Part shown: in pieces, positions 35,264 to 44,513 of the stretch
Position numbering within the stretch: position 1 is the stretch's first letter
Layout of the letters: each line of letters starts with the position of its first letter
Assembly: GCA_006969625.1 (NCBI GenBank)
Contig: CP030885.1
Coordinates: 1,798,001-1,862,000, forward strand
Direction of reading: 5' to 3'
DNA length: 64,000 nt
Origin: Rhodospirillaceae bacterium
GTDB taxonomy: Bacteria > Pseudomonadota > Alphaproteobacteria > Kiloniellales > DSM-21159
Translations under genes and position numbers: made by a program
The notes under the pieces: generated by a model
Databases searched by the model: none
Told to the model about the DNA's origin: nothing
What the model saw: only the letters and a program-made list of their open reading frames with translations

Positions 35264-37525
35264 ATGCCGGCGGCGCGCATCCGGGTACGGGGGCAGGTCC
35301 AGGGGGTCGGCTTCCGCCCCTTCGTCTGGCGTCTCGCCGCCCGGCACGAGATCCGCGGCGAGGTCTCGAACGACGCCGAAGGCGTGCTGATCCATGCCGA
35401 AGGCGCCGCGCTGGACGTCTTCCTGGCTGCGCTGCGCGACGAAGCCCCGCCGCTGGCCCGCGTCGATGCCGTGGAGTGCGAGCCGGTCGAGCCGCACCTG
35501 GGCCTGAGCGGCTTTTCGATCCGGGAGACGCACGCCGGCGCCGTGCGCACCCACGTCACGCCCGATGCCGTGGTCTGCCCGGCCTGCAGCGCGGAGATCC
35601 TCGATCCCGACGAGCGCCGCCACGGCTATCCCTTCGCCAACTGCACCCATTGCGGCCCGCGCTTTTCCATCCTCGAGCAAATCCCCTACGACCGCGCGAC
35701 CACGACGATGCGCGCTTTTGCCATGTGCCCGGCCTGCCGGCGAGAGTACGAAGACCCGGGCGACCGGCGTTTCCATGCGCAGCCGATCGCCTGCCCCGAT
35801 TGCGGCCCGCGCGCCTGGCTGGAGGTGGCCGGCACCGAGCTTTCGGGCGAGGCGCTGGCGCTGGCGGCCGCGCGGCTGCGCGCCGGCCAAATCCTCGCGG
35901 TCAAGGGCATCGGCGGTTTCCACCTGGCCTGCGATGCGCGCAACGAGGTCGCGGTGGCGGAGCTGCGCCGGCGCAAGCGACGGCCCGGCAAGCCGTTCGC
36001 CCTGATGGCGCCCGACCTGGAGACGATCCGCCGCTTCGCCCGCGTTTCGGCTGCGGAGGGGGAGATTCTGGCCACGCCTGCCGCCCCCGTCGTGCTCCTG
36101 GAAGCGGCCGGCGAGGCCCTGGCGCCCTCGGTCGCGCCGGGGCAATGGGCGCTCGGCTGGATGCTGCCGACCGGGCCGCTCCACCTGCTGCTGCTGCGCG
36201 CCTTCGGTGGGCCGCTGGTGATGACCTCCGGCAATCTGTCCGGCGACCCGCAGGCGATCGGCAACGACGAGGCGCGGGAGAAGCTGACGCCCTTCGTCGA
36301 CGCCTTTCTGATGCACGACCGCAAGATCGCGCGTCGCCTCGACGACTCCGTGGCACGCCGGGCCGGCGGCGCCTTGCGCATGCAGCGGCGTGCCCGCGGC
36401 TATGCGCCGGAGACCCTGCCGCTCCCCACCGGTCTTGCCGCGGCGCCGCCAATCCTGGCCTACGGCGGCCATCTCAAGGCGGCGCTCTGCCTGGTCCGCG
36501 ACGGACAGGCGCTGCTCTCTCACCACCTCGGCGACCTGGACGACGCTTTGAGCTGCACGGAGTTCGACAAGGCCGAGCGGGACTACGCCGCTCTGTTCGA
36601 TCACACGCCCCAGGTCCTGGCCTGCGACCAGCATCCCGACTACCGGACGACGCGCAGCGCCGAGGCGCGGGCCGACGTGGACGGGCTGCCGCTGGTCCGG
36701 GTGCAGCATCACCACGCCCATATCGCCGCCGCCATGGCCGAAGCCGGTTGGGAGCCCCGTGCCGGGCCGGTCCTGGGCGTCGCCTTCGACGGGCTCGGAT
36801 GGGGGCCGGACGGCAGCGTCTGGGGCGGCGAGTGGCTGCTCTGCGACTATGCGCGCTTCGAGCGGCTGGCCTGGTTGCGGCCGGTGCCGCTGCCTGGCGG
36901 GACGGCGGCGCAACGCGAGCCCTGGCGCAACCTGATGGCCCAGCTCGATGCGTGCGACCTGCCGGCCGAGGCCGACGCGCTGCTGGCGGACAAGCCGCTG
37001 GCGACGCTGCGCGCGGCCGTCGACCGAGGGCTCAACGCACCGCTCAGTTCCTCCGCCGGACGCCTGTTCGATGCGGTCGCCTGTGCCGCCGGTCTGGCAC
37101 CGGAGCGCCAGAGCTACGAAGGCGAAGCGGCGATGCTGCTGGAGGCGGCGGCGCGGCCGGCGCTCTCTGCGGCCCGGCCGTATCCCTTCGGGCGCGACGG
37201 TGCCGCGGTCGATCCGGCGCCGATGTGGGCTGCGCTGCTTGCCGACCGGGCGGCGGGCGTGCCGGCCGGCGTCCTCGCCGCGCGCTTCCATCTCGGACTG
37301 GCCGAGGCGGCAAGCGGAGTCGCCCGCGCCCTGGCGAAGGCGCATGGCGCCCGGGCGATCGCCCTGACCGGCGGTTGCTTCCAGAACGTGACGCTGCTCG
37401 AGCTCTGCCTCGGCCGGCTGGCCGGGTGCACGGTTCTGACCCACTCCGCCACGCCGTCGAACGACGGCGGACTGGCGTTGGGGCAGGCCGCGGTGGCCGC
37501 CGCGCAGGTCCTCGCGCAGCGGTAA
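35264..37525 (+). CDS. hypF: Carbamoyltransferase HypF
   Basis: A 753-residue hydrogenase maturation enzyme. It uses carbamoyl phosphate and ATP to carbamoylate the C-terminal Cys of HypE, the source of the CN ligands. Domain order is intact: acylphosphatase (1-90, [18 protein letters not shown]), two zinc-finger-like CxxC pairs (about 105-185, [10 protein letters not shown]...[17 protein letters not shown]...CPDCGPR), the YrdC-like domain (about 200-385) and the Kae1/TobZ-like carbamoyltransferase domain with [16 protein letters not shown] and [24 protein letters not shown]. It lies between hupV and hupS, 22 nt after hupV. The in-frame upstream extension overlaps hupV and is not used. Confidence 0.95.
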   Translation: MPAARIRVRGQVQGVGFRPFVWRLAARHEIRGEVSNDAEGVLIHAEGAALDVFLAALRDEAPPLARVDAVECEPVEPHLGLSGFSIRETHAGAVRTHVTPDAVVCPACSAEILDPDERRHGYPFANCTHCGPRFSILEQIPYDRATTTMRAFAMCPACRREYEDPGDRRFHAQPIACPDCGPRAWLEVAGTELSGEALALAAARLRAGQILAVKGIGGFHLACDARNEVAVAELRRRKRRPGKPFALMAPDLETIRRFARVSAAEGEILATPAAPVVLLEAAGEALAPSVAPGQWALGWMLPTGPLHLLLLRAFGGPLVMTSGNLSGDPQAIGNDEAREKLTPFVDAFLMHDRKIARRLDDSVARRAGGALRMQRRARGYAPETLPLPTGLAAAPPILAYGGHLKAALCLVRDGQALLSHHLGDLDDALSCTEFDKAERDYAALFDHTPQVLACDQHPDYRTTRSAEARADVDGLPLVRVQHHHAHIAAAMAEAGWEPRAGPVLGVAFDGLGWGPDGSVWGGEWLLCDYARFERLAWLRPVPLPGGTAAQREPWRNLMAQLDACDLPAEADALLADKPLATLRAAVDRGLNAPLSSSAGRLFDAVACAAGLAPERQSYEGEAAMLLEAAARPALSAARPYPFGRDGAAVDPAPMWAALLADRAAGVPAGVLAARFHLGLAEAASGVARALAKAHGARAIALTGGCFQNVTLLELCLGRLAGCTVLTHSATPSNDGGLALGQAAVAAAQVLAQR

Positions 37526-37590
37526 GCGACTGGCCGCTCCGCCCCCGGGGCTGGAAGCGGCGATACCGTCGCCGCCCGCAGGAGTCGGCA

Positions 37591-37603
37591 CAAAGTATTG
37601 AAA
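37591..37603 (-). promoter_or_regulatory. Putative IHF-binding site upstream of hupS
   Basis: On the minus strand the sequence is TTTCAATACTTTG, 12 of 13 positions of the IHF consensus WATCAAN4TTR, within a short AT-rich patch (37590-37620) unlike the flanking DNA. It lies about 50 nt upstream of the predicted sigma-54 start. This is where IHF bends DNA in NtrC-family-activated hydrogenase promoters. Confidence 0.6.
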
Positions 37604-37620
37604 ATAATAGAGAAAAAAAG

Positions 37621-37636
37621 TGGCATGGGGTTTGCT
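37621..37636 (+). promoter_or_regulatory. Sigma-54 (-24/-12) promoter of hupSLEC
   Basis: TGGCATGGGGTTTGCT matches every fixed position of TGGCAYRNNNNTTGCW, with correct GG-N10-GC spacing. The predicted start is near 37647, leaving a leader of about 43 nt to the hupS GTG. Together with the IHF site and an intact GAFTGA-bearing HupR encoded in the locus, this is strong evidence for HupR/sigma-54 control. I did not find a TTG-N5-CAA HupR site upstream. Confidence 0.85.
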
Positions 37637-37689
37637 TCAGTCTTCCCGGTGCGAACCGAAAGATCGCTCGAGGAAAGGAGGCGCGCCCC

Positions 37690-38790
37690 GTGAATACCGC
37701 GACCGAAACCTTCTACGAGGTGATGCGCCGGCAAGGGATCACCCGCCGCAGCTTCATCAAGTACTGCTCGCTCACGGCCGCTGCCCTGGGGCTGGGCCCG
37801 TCCTTCGTGCCCAAGATCGCGCACGCGATGGAAACCAAGCCGCGCACGCCGGTGATCTGGGTGCACGGCCTCGAGTGCACCTGCTGCTCGGAGAGCTTCA
37901 TCCGCTCGGCGCATCCACTGGTCAAGGACGTCGTGCTGTCGATGATCTCGCTCGACTACGACGACACGCTGATGGCCTCGGCGGGCCACCAGGCCGAAGC
38001 GGCGCTCGAGGACACGATCGAGAGGTACCGCGGCAACTACATCCTCGCGGTCGAGGGCAACCCGCCGCTCAACGAGGACGGCATGTACTGCATCGTCGGC
38101 GGCAAGCCCTTCGTCGAGCAGCTCCGTCACGCCGCCAAGGACGCCAAGGCGATCATCTCCTGGGGCGCCTGCGCCTCCTTCGGCTGCGTCCAGGCGGCCA
38201 AGCCCAACCCGACCCGCGCCACGCCGGTCCACAAGGTCATCACCGACAAGCCGATCATCAAGGTGCCCGGCTGCCCGCCGATCGCCGAGGTGATGACCGG
38301 CGTGATCACCTACATGCTGACCTTCGACCGCCTGCCCGAACTCGACCGCACCGGCCGGCCGAAGATGTTCTACAGCCAGCGCATCCACGACAAGTGCTAC
38401 CGCCGCCCCCATTTCGACGCCGGCCAGTTCGTCGAGGCCTGGGACGACGAGGGGGCGCGCCGCGGCTATTGCCTCTACAAGGTCGGCTGCAAGGGCCCGA
38501 CGACCTACAACGCCTGCTCGACCGTGCGCTGGAACGAGGGCGTCAGCTTCCCGATCCAATCCGGTCACGGCTGCATCGGCTGCTCCGAGGACGGCTTCTG
38601 GGACAAGGGCGGCTTCTACGACCGGCTCGAGAACATCCAGGCCTTCGGCATCGAGGGCAACGCCGACCAGATCGGCGGCTATGCGGCGGCCGGCGTGACC
38701 GGCGCCGTGGCGCTGCACGCCGCGGTCTCCGCACTCAAGCGCGCCCAGCACAAGCCTGAGACCGACACTTCTGGGAAGGAGGACGCGTAA
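37690..38790 (+). CDS. hupS: Uptake [NiFe] hydrogenase small subunit
   Basis: A 366-residue FeS subunit of the membrane-bound H2-oxidising enzyme. The Tat signal has its twin Arg at residues 19-20 ([11 protein letters not shown]), with cleavage expected after AHA near 46. Cluster ligands appear in [85 protein letters not shown] and [18 protein letters not shown]-terminal hydrophobic helix ([19 protein letters not shown]) anchors it to cytochrome b. The GTG start has AAGGAGG about 8 nt upstream. The stop overlaps the hupL ATG by one base. Confidence 0.95.
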   Translation: MNTATETFYEVMRRQGITRRSFIKYCSLTAAALGLGPSFVPKIAHAMETKPRTPVIWVHGLECTCCSESFIRSAHPLVKDVVLSMISLDYDDTLMASAGHQAEAALEDTIERYRGNYILAVEGNPPLNEDGMYCIVGGKPFVEQLRHAAKDAKAIISWGACASFGCVQAAKPNPTRATPVHKVITDKPIIKVPGCPPIAEVMTGVITYMLTFDRLPELDRTGRPKMFYSQRIHDKCYRRPHFDAGQFVEAWDDEGARRGYCLYKVGCKGPTTYNACSTVRWNEGVSFPIQSGHGCIGCSEDGFWDKGGFYDRLENIQAFGIEGNADQIGGYAAAGVTGAVALHAAVSALKRAQHKPETDTSGKEDA

Positions 38791-40580
38791 TGGTCGCCAC
38801 CCCCAACGGTTTCGACCTGGACAACACCGGCCGCCGCGTCGTCGTCGACCCGGTGACCCGGATCGAAGGTCATATGCGCTGCGAGGTGAACCTCGACGAG
38901 AACAACGTCATCCGCAACGCCGTGTCCACCGGCACCATGTGGCGCGGCCTGGAGGTCATCCTCAAGGGCCGCGACCCGCGCGACGCCTGGGCCTTCACCG
39001 AGCGCATCTGCGGCGTCTGCACGGGAACCCACGCGTTGACCAGCGTGCGGGCGGTCGAGGACGCGCTGGGAATCGAGATCCCGGAGAACGCCAACTCGAT
39101 CCGCAATATCATGCAACTCAACCTGCAGGTGCATGATCACATCGTTCACTTCTATCACCTGCACGCGCTGGATTGGGTCAATCCCATCAACGCGCTGAAG
39201 GCCGACCCCAAGGCGACCAGCGAGCTGCAGCAGGCGGTTTCGCCCTCGCACCCGATGTCGTCGCCCGGCTACTTCCGTGACGTGCAGAACCGGCTCAAGA
39301 ACTTCGTCGAGTCGGGCCAGCTCGGGCTGTTCAAGAACGGCTATTGGAGCAACCCCGCCTATCGCCTGCCGCCCGAGGCGGACCTGATGGCGACCACTCA
39401 CTATCTCGAGGCGCTGGACCTGCAGAAGGAGGTCGTCAAGATCCACACGATCTTCGGCGGCAAGAACCCGCACCCGAACTGGCTGGTCGGCGGCGTGCCC
39501 TGTCCGATCAACATGGACGGGGTCGGTTCGGTGGGCGCCATCAACATGGAGCGCCTGAACCTGGTCAGCTCCATCGTCGATCTCTGCGAGACCTTCGTTC
39601 GGAACGTCTACTTGCCGGACCTGATCGCGATCGGCGGCTTCTACAAGTCCTGGCTCTACGGCGGCGGTCTCTCGGGCAGCGCGGTGATGGCCTACGGCGA
39701 CATCCCGGAGAACGCCAACAACTTCGATCCCGCGCAGATGCACCTGCCCAGCGGTGCGATCATCGACGGCGACCTCAGCCAGGTGCACGAGGTCGATGTG
39801 CGCGATCCCGAGCAGATCCAAGAATTCGTGCCGCACTCCTGGTACAGCTACGCCGACGAGAGCGTGGGGCTGCACCCCTGGGACGGCGTCACCGAGCCGA
39901 AGTTCGCCCTGGGACCCAACACCAAGGGCACCAAGACCAACATCCAGGCGCTGGACGAGGCGGCCAAGTACTCCTGGATCAAGGCGCCGCGCTGGCGGGG
40001 CCACGCCATGGAGGTCGGCCCGCTGGCCCGCTACGTGGTCGGCTACGCTTCGGGCCACGAGGACATCAAGGACCAGGTCGACCGACTGCTGACCACCATG
40101 GACCTGCCGGTCTCGGCGCTCTTCTCGACGCTCGGCCGGACCGCCGCCCGCGCGCTCGAGGCCGAGTACTGCGCCCGGCTGCAGCGTCACTTCTTCGACA
40201 AGCTGGTGGCCAACATCCGCAACGGCGATTCGAGTACCGCCAACGTCGAGAAGTGGGATCCCTCCTCCTGGCCCTCCGAGGCCAAGGGCGTCGGTATTTC
40301 CGAGGCGCCGCGCGGTGCACTCGGCCACTGGATCCGCGTCAAGGACGGCCGCATCGAGAACTACCAGTGCGTCGTGCCGACCACCTGGAACGGCTCGCCG
40401 CGGGACAACGAGGGCAATATCGGGGCGTTCGAGGCAGCGCTGATGAACACCCCGATGGAGCGTGCCGAGGAGCCGGTCGAGATCTTGCGCACGCTGCACA
40501 GTTTCGACCCGTGCCTGGCCTGTTCGACCCACGTGATCTCGCCGGACGGCGACGAGCTGACGGACGTCAAGGTCCGCTAA
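38790..40580 (+). CDS. hupL: Uptake [NiFe] hydrogenase large subunit
   Basis: A 596-residue active-site subunit, group 1 type. Nickel-binding motifs are [17 protein letters not shown] (N-terminal) and [10 protein letters not shown] (C-terminal). The latter is followed by a 15-residue extension ([15 protein letters not shown]) that HupD should remove after H581. Typical surrounding sequence includes [50 protein letters not shown] and [30 protein letters not shown]. It is co-exported with HupS via Tat and oxidises H2 in the periplasm, feeding quinone through HupC. Confidence 0.96.
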   Translation: MVATPNGFDLDNTGRRVVVDPVTRIEGHMRCEVNLDENNVIRNAVSTGTMWRGLEVILKGRDPRDAWAFTERICGVCTGTHALTSVRAVEDALGIEIPENANSIRNIMQLNLQVHDHIVHFYHLHALDWVNPINALKADPKATSELQQAVSPSHPMSSPGYFRDVQNRLKNFVESGQLGLFKNGYWSNPAYRLPPEADLMATTHYLEALDLQKEVVKIHTIFGGKNPHPNWLVGGVPCPINMDGVGSVGAINMERLNLVSSIVDLCETFVRNVYLPDLIAIGGFYKSWLYGGGLSGSAVMAYGDIPENANNFDPAQMHLPSGAIIDGDLSQVHEVDVRDPEQIQEFVPHSWYSYADESVGLHPWDGVTEPKFALGPNTKGTKTNIQALDEAAKYSWIKAPRWRGHAMEVGPLARYVVGYASGHEDIKDQVDRLLTTMDLPVSALFSTLGRTAARALEAEYCARLQRHFFDKLVANIRNGDSSTANVEKWDPSSWPSEAKGVGISEAPRGALGHWIRVKDGRIENYQCVVPTTWNGSPRDNEGNIGAFEAALMNTPMERAEEPVEILRTLHSFDPCLACSTHVISPDGDELTDVKVR

Positions 40581-40594
40581 GGGAGGAAGTGACG

Positions 40595-41164
40595 ATGAAA
40601 CGTTTGGCCTTCTGCACGGGCGCCGCCGCACTCTTCGCTGCGGCGCCGGCCCTGGCCCACACCGGCCAGGGCGACGTCAGCGGACTAGCCGCCGGGTTCC
40701 TGCACCCTCTGCTCGGCCTCGATCATCTGCTCGCCATGGCGGCGGTCGGGATCTGGTCGGCGCTGGCGCTCTCGGGCCGCCGGGTCTGGGCCGCGCCGCT
40801 CGGCTTCGTGGCCGCCATGGTGGTCGGCGCCGGCCTGGCCTTCGCCGGCGTCGGCCTGCCGCTCGTCGAGGCCGCCATCGCGTTCTCCGTTCTGGCGCTC
40901 GGACTGATGGTGGCGCTGCGCCTGCCGCTCGGCGCGGCGGCTGGGGCAGGCCTGGTCGCGGCCTTCGCGCTGTTCCACGGGCATGCCCACGGCCTCGAGG
41001 CGGCCGGCGGTCTGACCGGCTACCTCGCCGGCTTCGTCACCGCCACGGCGCTGATCCACCTCGGCGGCATCGCTGTCGGCCGCGTGCTGGCCGATAGCCG
41101 CCTCGGGCCGCGCCTGGTCGGCGGCGCCATCGCGCTCACCGGCCTCGGCCTGGTCGCCGGCTAG
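40595..41164 (+). CDS. hupE: HupE/UreJ family nickel permease-like protein
   Basis: A 189-residue membrane protein with signal-like N-terminus (MKRLAFCTGAAALFAAAPALAHTGQG) and about six hydrophobic segments. The HupE/UreJ signature HPLLGLDHLLAMAAVGIWSA is present, along with the metal-type motif ALFHGHAHGLEAAGG. Family members take up Ni2+ for hydrogenase or urease. It lies between hupL and hupC with a GGGAGG site and is part of the same operon. Confidence 0.9.
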   Translation: MKRLAFCTGAAALFAAAPALAHTGQGDVSGLAAGFLHPLLGLDHLLAMAAVGIWSALALSGRRVWAAPLGFVAAMVVGAGLAFAGVGLPLVEAAIAFSVLALGLMVALRLPLGAAAGAGLVAAFALFHGHAHGLEAAGGLTGYLAGFVTATALIHLGGIAVGRVLADSRLGPRLVGGAIALTGLGLVAG

Positions 41165-41180
41165 GGGGAGGGCCCATGCC

Positions 41181-41948
41181 ATGAACGTCCACGCCAAGCA
41201 ACCGGCCCTGCACGACGCTGCGCCGATCGCCCCGCTCGGGACGGCAGACGGCGGGCGCGGCGGCGGCATCGGCCGCAAGGTCACCAGCATCTACGTCTAC
41301 CAGGCGCCGGTGCGCATCTGGCACTGGGTCAACGCGCTGGCGATCCTGGTGCTCGCCGTCACCGGCTACCTGATCGGCTCGCCGCCGACCTCGATCGGCG
41401 GCGAGGCCTCCGACCACTACCTCTTCGGCTACATCCGCTTTGCCCACTTCGCGGCCGGCTACGTGCTCGCTGTCGGCTTCGCCGGGCGGATCTACTGGGC
41501 CTTCGTCGGCAACCACCATGCGCGTCAGCTCTTCACCCTGCCGGTCTGGTCGAAGCGTTGGTGGGGCGAAGTCGCCTTCGAGCTGCGCTGGTACCTCTTC
41601 CTGGAACGTCAGCCGAAGAAGTACGAGGGGCACAACCCCTTGGCGCAACTCGCGATGTTCTGCTTCGTCACGCTCGGCCTGAGCTTCATGATCGTGACCG
41701 GCTTCGCCCTCTATGCCGAAGGGCAGCAGGCCGGCGGCTGGGCCGATGTCGCCTTCGGCTGGGTCATCCCGCTTGTCGGCGGCTCGATGACCCTGCACAC
41801 CCTGCATCACCTGGGCATGTGGTGGATCGTCATCTTCATGATCATCCACATCTACGTGGCGATCCGCGAGGACATCATGTCTCGCCAGTCGATCGTCTCG
41901 ACGATGATCTCCGGGCATCGGACCTTCAAGGACGACGACCCGGACTGA
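41181..41948 (+). CDS. hupC: Ni/Fe-hydrogenase b-type cytochrome subunit
   Basis: A 255-residue di-heme cytochrome b anchoring HupSL and passing electrons to the quinone pool. Four transmembrane helices carry the expected heme-ligand His: VYQAPVRIWHWVNALAILVLAVTGYLIG, FGYIRFAHFAAGYVLAVGFAGRIYWAFVGN, LAMFCFVTLGLSFMIVTGFALYAEG and TLHTLHHLGMWWIVIFMIIHIYVAIREDIMSRQSIVSTMISG, whose end is a family signature. The N-terminal 30 residues are an unconserved tail. An intrinsic terminator follows within 40-70 nt. Confidence 0.94.
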   Translation: MNVHAKQPALHDAAPIAPLGTADGGRGGGIGRKVTSIYVYQAPVRIWHWVNALAILVLAVTGYLIGSPPTSIGGEASDHYLFGYIRFAHFAAGYVLAVGFAGRIYWAFVGNHHARQLFTLPVWSKRWWGEVAFELRWYLFLERQPKKYEGHNPLAQLAMFCFVTLGLSFMIVTGFALYAEGQQAGGWADVAFGWVIPLVGGSMTLHTLHHLGMWWIVIFMIIHIYVAIREDIMSRQSIVSTMISGHRTFKDDDPD

Positions 41949-41985
41949 GTGCGTATCTCCCTGTCTTCCTTCCGTACCCCACTTG

Positions 41986-42018
41986 CGGCCAGCCCTCGCG
42001 GGTTGGCCGTTTTTCTTT
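41986..42018 (+). terminator. Intrinsic terminator after hupC
   Basis: CGGCCAGCCC and GGGTTGGCCG form a 10-bp stem (one G-T pair) closed by a TCGC loop and followed immediately by TTTTTCTTT. It has a GC-rich stem and U-run, is 38 nt past the hupC stop, and is the best terminator in the window. Confidence 0.88.
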
Positions 42019-42164
42019 GCGGTGTCTTCTCTCCAGGGGTGGAAATTGATCTTCCGCAAGGCGACCCGGGTGGCAGCGGCGTTTCCATAACGGCATGGGA
42101 CGCGGCCGAAGGTTGTTCGCTGCCAGCCCAGCAAAGCCGCGGATCTGCGGGGCCTGCGACAGCT

Positions 42165-42180
42165 TGGCACGCCGCTTGCT
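42165..42180 (+). promoter_or_regulatory. Sigma-54 (-24/-12) promoter of the hupD operon
   Basis: TGGCACGCCGCTTGCT matches the full sigma-54 consensus TGGCACG-N4-TTGCW. The predicted start is near 42191, with a leader of about 83 nt to the hupD ATG. It should drive hupD-hupF-hupG-hupH-hupIJ-hupK-hypAB-hupR-hypCDE, so that HupR would control its own gene. Confidence 0.85.
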
Positions 42181-42273
42181 GATCCTCGGGCAATCAAGAA
42201 GCGCGCCAAAGGGCGCGGGGACATCAAGGCCGCACCCGAAACCGGCCGTGTCCCGGACCAGGGGAGACGACCG

Positions 42274-42921
42274 ATGCACGCCAGCACCGCAGGCCCGGAC
42301 TCCGGCCAAGCCGGCGCCTCGCCCCGCGTACTGGTGCTCGGTATCGGCAATCTGCTCTGGGCGGACGAGGGCTTCGGCGTTCGCGCCGCGGAGGCGCTGA
42401 CCGAGCGCTACGTCTTCCCGCAAAGCGTGAGCGTGCTCGACGGCGGCACCCAGGGCCTCTACCTGCTGCCCTTCCTGGAGACGGCCGATGCGCTGATCGT
42501 TTTCGACGCGGTCGACTACGGCCTGGCACCGGGCACAATCAAGGTGGTGCGCGACGCTGAAGTGCCGGCCTTCCTCGGCGCCAAGAAGATGAGCCTGCAT
42601 CAGACCGGCTTCCAGGAGGTCATCGCCACCGCGCAGCTTGTGGGCCGCTGTCCCGAGCGCCTCTTGCTGATCGGCGTGCAGCCGGTCGAGCTGGAGGACT
42701 TCGGCGGCGGCCTGCGCGACGCCGTGGCAGCCTGCATCGAGCCCGCCATCGACATCGCCCTGGAGGAACTGCGGGGCTACGGCATTGCCCCGGTCGCCCG
42801 GGAGCGGGCGGTGCGGGGCGACGATCCGCTGTCGCGCCAGACGTACGAGGGCGGTCGGCCGAGCGCCGAGGACGCCTGCCGCGTCGGCGATGCGCGCTTC
42901 CTCGCCGGGCAGGAGCTCTGA
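42274..42921 (+). CDS. hupD: Hydrogenase maturation endopeptidase HupD
   Basis: A 215-residue protease of the HyaD/HybD family that removes the C-terminal tail of nickel-loaded HupL. Conserved features are VLVLGIGNLLWADEGFGVRAAE (metal-binding Glu/Asp), DGGTQGLYLLPFLE, LIVFDAVDYGLAPG and KMSLHQTGFQEVIATAQL with the conserved His. It has about 15 extra N-terminal and 30 extra C-terminal residues that look disordered. First gene behind the second sigma-54 promoter. Confidence 0.93.
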   Translation: MHASTAGPDSGQAGASPRVLVLGIGNLLWADEGFGVRAAEALTERYVFPQSVSVLDGGTQGLYLLPFLETADALIVFDAVDYGLAPGTIKVVRDAEVPAFLGAKKMSLHQTGFQEVIATAQLVGRCPERLLLIGVQPVELEDFGGGLRDAVAACIEPAIDIALEELRGYGIAPVARERAVRGDDPLSRQTYEGGRPSAEDACRVGDARFLAGQEL

Positions 42922-42924
42922 ACC

Positions 42925-43245
42925 ATGTGCCTCGGCATCCCCATGCGGATTGCGGCGGTCGAGGGCCTGAGCGCGCGCTGCGAAACGGGGGAGCGTTCGG
43001 AGCAGGTCGACCTCGCCCTGGTCGGCGTGCAGCCGGTCGGCACCTGGGTCTTGGTCTTTCTCGGCAGCGCCCGCGAGGTTCTTGCGCCCGAGGAGGCCGC
43101 GCTGATCCTGCGCGCCCTGAAGGGCCTGCAGCAGGCGGTTGCCGGCGGCGATGTCGGCGACGCCTTCGCCGATCTCGAAGCGCGCGAGCCCACCCTGCCA
43201 CCGCATCTGGAAGCCGCCCGCCGCGCCGGCGCGCGCATGGCCTGA
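42925..43245 (+). CDS. hupF: HypC/HupF family hydrogenase chaperone
   Basis: A 106-residue HypC paralogue starting MCLGIPMRIAAVEG, with the essential N-terminal Cys2. Compared with HypC (gene at 49109) it has an extended C-terminal helix rich in Ala/Arg, the usual difference for HupF, which protects HupL during assembly in the presence of oxygen. It lies 3 nt downstream of hupD. Confidence 0.91.
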   Translation: MCLGIPMRIAAVEGLSARCETGERSEQVDLALVGVQPVGTWVLVFLGSAREVLAPEEAALILRALKGLQQAVAGGDVGDAFADLEAREPTLPPHLEAARRAGARMA

Positions 43246-43258
43246 GGAGACGCCCGCG

Positions 43259-43660
43259 ATGACCTCCCCCCTGATCCAGCGCCTGACCGACTGCTTCGGT
43301 TGGCCGCGGCTGGACGACATGGCGGCGATCGACGCCTTCTGCGCGCGCCCCGGCTATCACTGCCTCTTCGTGCCGGGCGACCCGGCCAAGAACCTCGAGA
43401 CCAACGACGCCGCCGTCATCCTGCCGGAGCTGATCGCCGCCTTTCCGGGGCGTTTCGACGGCGCGGTCGTGGGCGACGCGGTCGAGCGTGCGCTGCGCGA
43501 GCGCGTCGAGGTCTGGCCGACCCCCAGCCTGCTGTTCTTCGAGGCCGGCCGCTATGCCGGCGCCATCCCAAAGGTGCGCGATTGGGACGATTACCTGACC
43601 CGCCTCGGCCTGATCTTGGCCGGCGGATCGCCCGACAGCCGCACCGCGGCGGCGGAATGA
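43259..43660 (+). CDS. hupG: Hydrogenase accessory protein HupG (HyaE family, thioredoxin-like)
   Basis: A 133-residue protein of the HyaE/HupG family, thioredoxin fold without the CxxC active site. The core FLFVPGDPAKNLETNDAAVILPEL-like segment and VEVWPTPSLLFFEAGRYAGAIPKVRDWDDYLTRL match the family. It is thought to chaperone HupS before Tat export. The in-frame extension upstream of the ATG overlaps hupF and is not used. Confidence 0.87.
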   Translation: MTSPLIQRLTDCFGWPRLDDMAAIDAFCARPGYHCLFVPGDPAKNLETNDAAVILPELIAAFPGRFDGAVVGDAVERALRERVEVWPTPSLLFFEAGRYAGAIPKVRDWDDYLTRLGLILAGGSPDSRTAAAE

Positions 43661-43676
43661 GGGGAGAAGGCCGATC

Positions 43677-44513
43677 ATGATTCCCGGTTTCAACATCCCG
43701 CCCAGCGGCTTCGGTCCCGGCTCGCAGCCGGCCGGGGAAGACGGCGAGTTCGACTATCTGGCCCTGCCCTCCGGCATGCGCACCTACGAGGCCCATCTGC
43801 CGGAGATCGCCGATCCGGACACCGTGCGCCCGGCAATCCGCCTGCTCAAGCGGATCGCCGGAGCCTGCGAGGCGTCCGCGGCGGGCGGCCCGCCGGCGCG
43901 CTTTGCGCTTGCAGGTCTCGATGCCGCCAATTCGGCGCTGATCGCCGATACCTTCGGCGAGGGCGAGGTGTCCTGTCGGGTCGCCGGTGACCCGGAAATC
44001 ACCGCGCAGGAGTCGGTCTTCGCCGGCGTCTGGGTGGTGGGCAGCGCCGATGGCCGTTGGATCGAGGTCGCCGCCGTGCCCGTCGACGTGCTGGAGCGCG
44101 CTTTCGAGCCGCAGGCGCCGGCGCTCGGCCCGCTGGCCGCGCGCGGACCCGGCGTCGTCAACGCCCCGGCGCTGGTCAGCGAGTTGATGGAGCGGAGCCG
44201 GGACAAGAATTCGGCAGGTGGCCCGCATGTCGTCAACCTGTCCCTGCTGCCGCACACGCCGGAGGACCTGCGGTTTCTCGACGAGGCTCTGGGACGCGGC
44301 GCGGCGACCCTGCTGTCGCGCGGCTACGGCAACTGCCGGGTGACGGCGACCGCGCTGCCGCAGGTCTGGAAGGTGCAGTTCTTCAACTCGATGGACGCCC
44401 TGATCCTGGACTCCTTCGAGGTCACGCGCATCCCGGACGTCGCGGTGGCGGCGCCGGAGGACTTCGCCGACAGCGCGGTCCGGCTGCGCGAGGTGCTGGA
44501 GGCGATCCGGTGA
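43677..44513 (+). CDS. hupH: Hydrogenase expression/formation protein HupH (HyaF family)
   Basis: 278 residues. The N-terminal part is variable (FNIPPSGFGPGSQP, the family start motif). The HupH/HyaF C-terminal domain shows HVVNLSLLPHTPEDLRFLDEALGRG, LSRGYGNCRVTATALPQVWKVQFFNSMDALILDSFEVTRIPDVAVAAPEDFADSA. It is needed for assembly or processing of the uptake enzyme in relatives; its mechanism is not well known. The stop overlaps the next gene (GTGA). Confidence 0.9.
   Translation: MIPGFNIPPSGFGPGSQPAGEDGEFDYLALPSGMRTYEAHLPEIADPDTVRPAIRLLKRIAGACEASAAGGPPARFALAGLDAANSALIADTFGEGEVSCRVAGDPEITAQESVFAGVWVVGSADGRWIEVAAVPVDVLERAFEPQAPALGPLAARGPGVVNAPALVSELMERSRDKNSAGGPHVVNLSLLPHTPEDLRFLDEALGRGAATLLSRGYGNCRVTATALPQVWKVQFFNSMDALILDSFEVTRIPDVAVAAPEDFADSAVRLREVLEAIR

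Larger units (their letters stand above)
41949..42273. other. Intergenic region between hupC and hupD
   Basis: 325 nt containing a strong terminator (41986-42018) and a perfect sigma-54 promoter (42165-42180), showing that hupD and downstream genes form a separate transcription unit. An FNR-like half match (TTGATCTTCCGCAA, 42046-42059) is too weak to call. No gene is seen. Confidence 0.7.

Noticed and set aside
37534..37562. GC-rich hairpin after hypF as an intrinsic terminator
   Set aside because: A stem exists (GCCGCT...AGCGGC around GCCCC/GGGGC), but no T tract follows, so termination is not supported.
37440..37620. HupR enhancer site of the TTG-N5-CAA type upstream of hupS
   Set aside because: I looked for this motif through the 3' end of hypF and the spacer and found no exact match, so no site is annotated.
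35476..38790. An 1104-codon ORF covering hupS with a long N-terminal extension
   Set aside because: The extension is the wrong-frame reading of hypF. The Tat signal and the ribosome-binding site at 37690 define the real HupS start.
42046..42059. TTGATCTTCCGCAA in the hupC-hupD spacer as an FNR box
   Set aside because: Only eight of ten consensus bases match and the site is far from the sigma-54 start, so it is likely chance.
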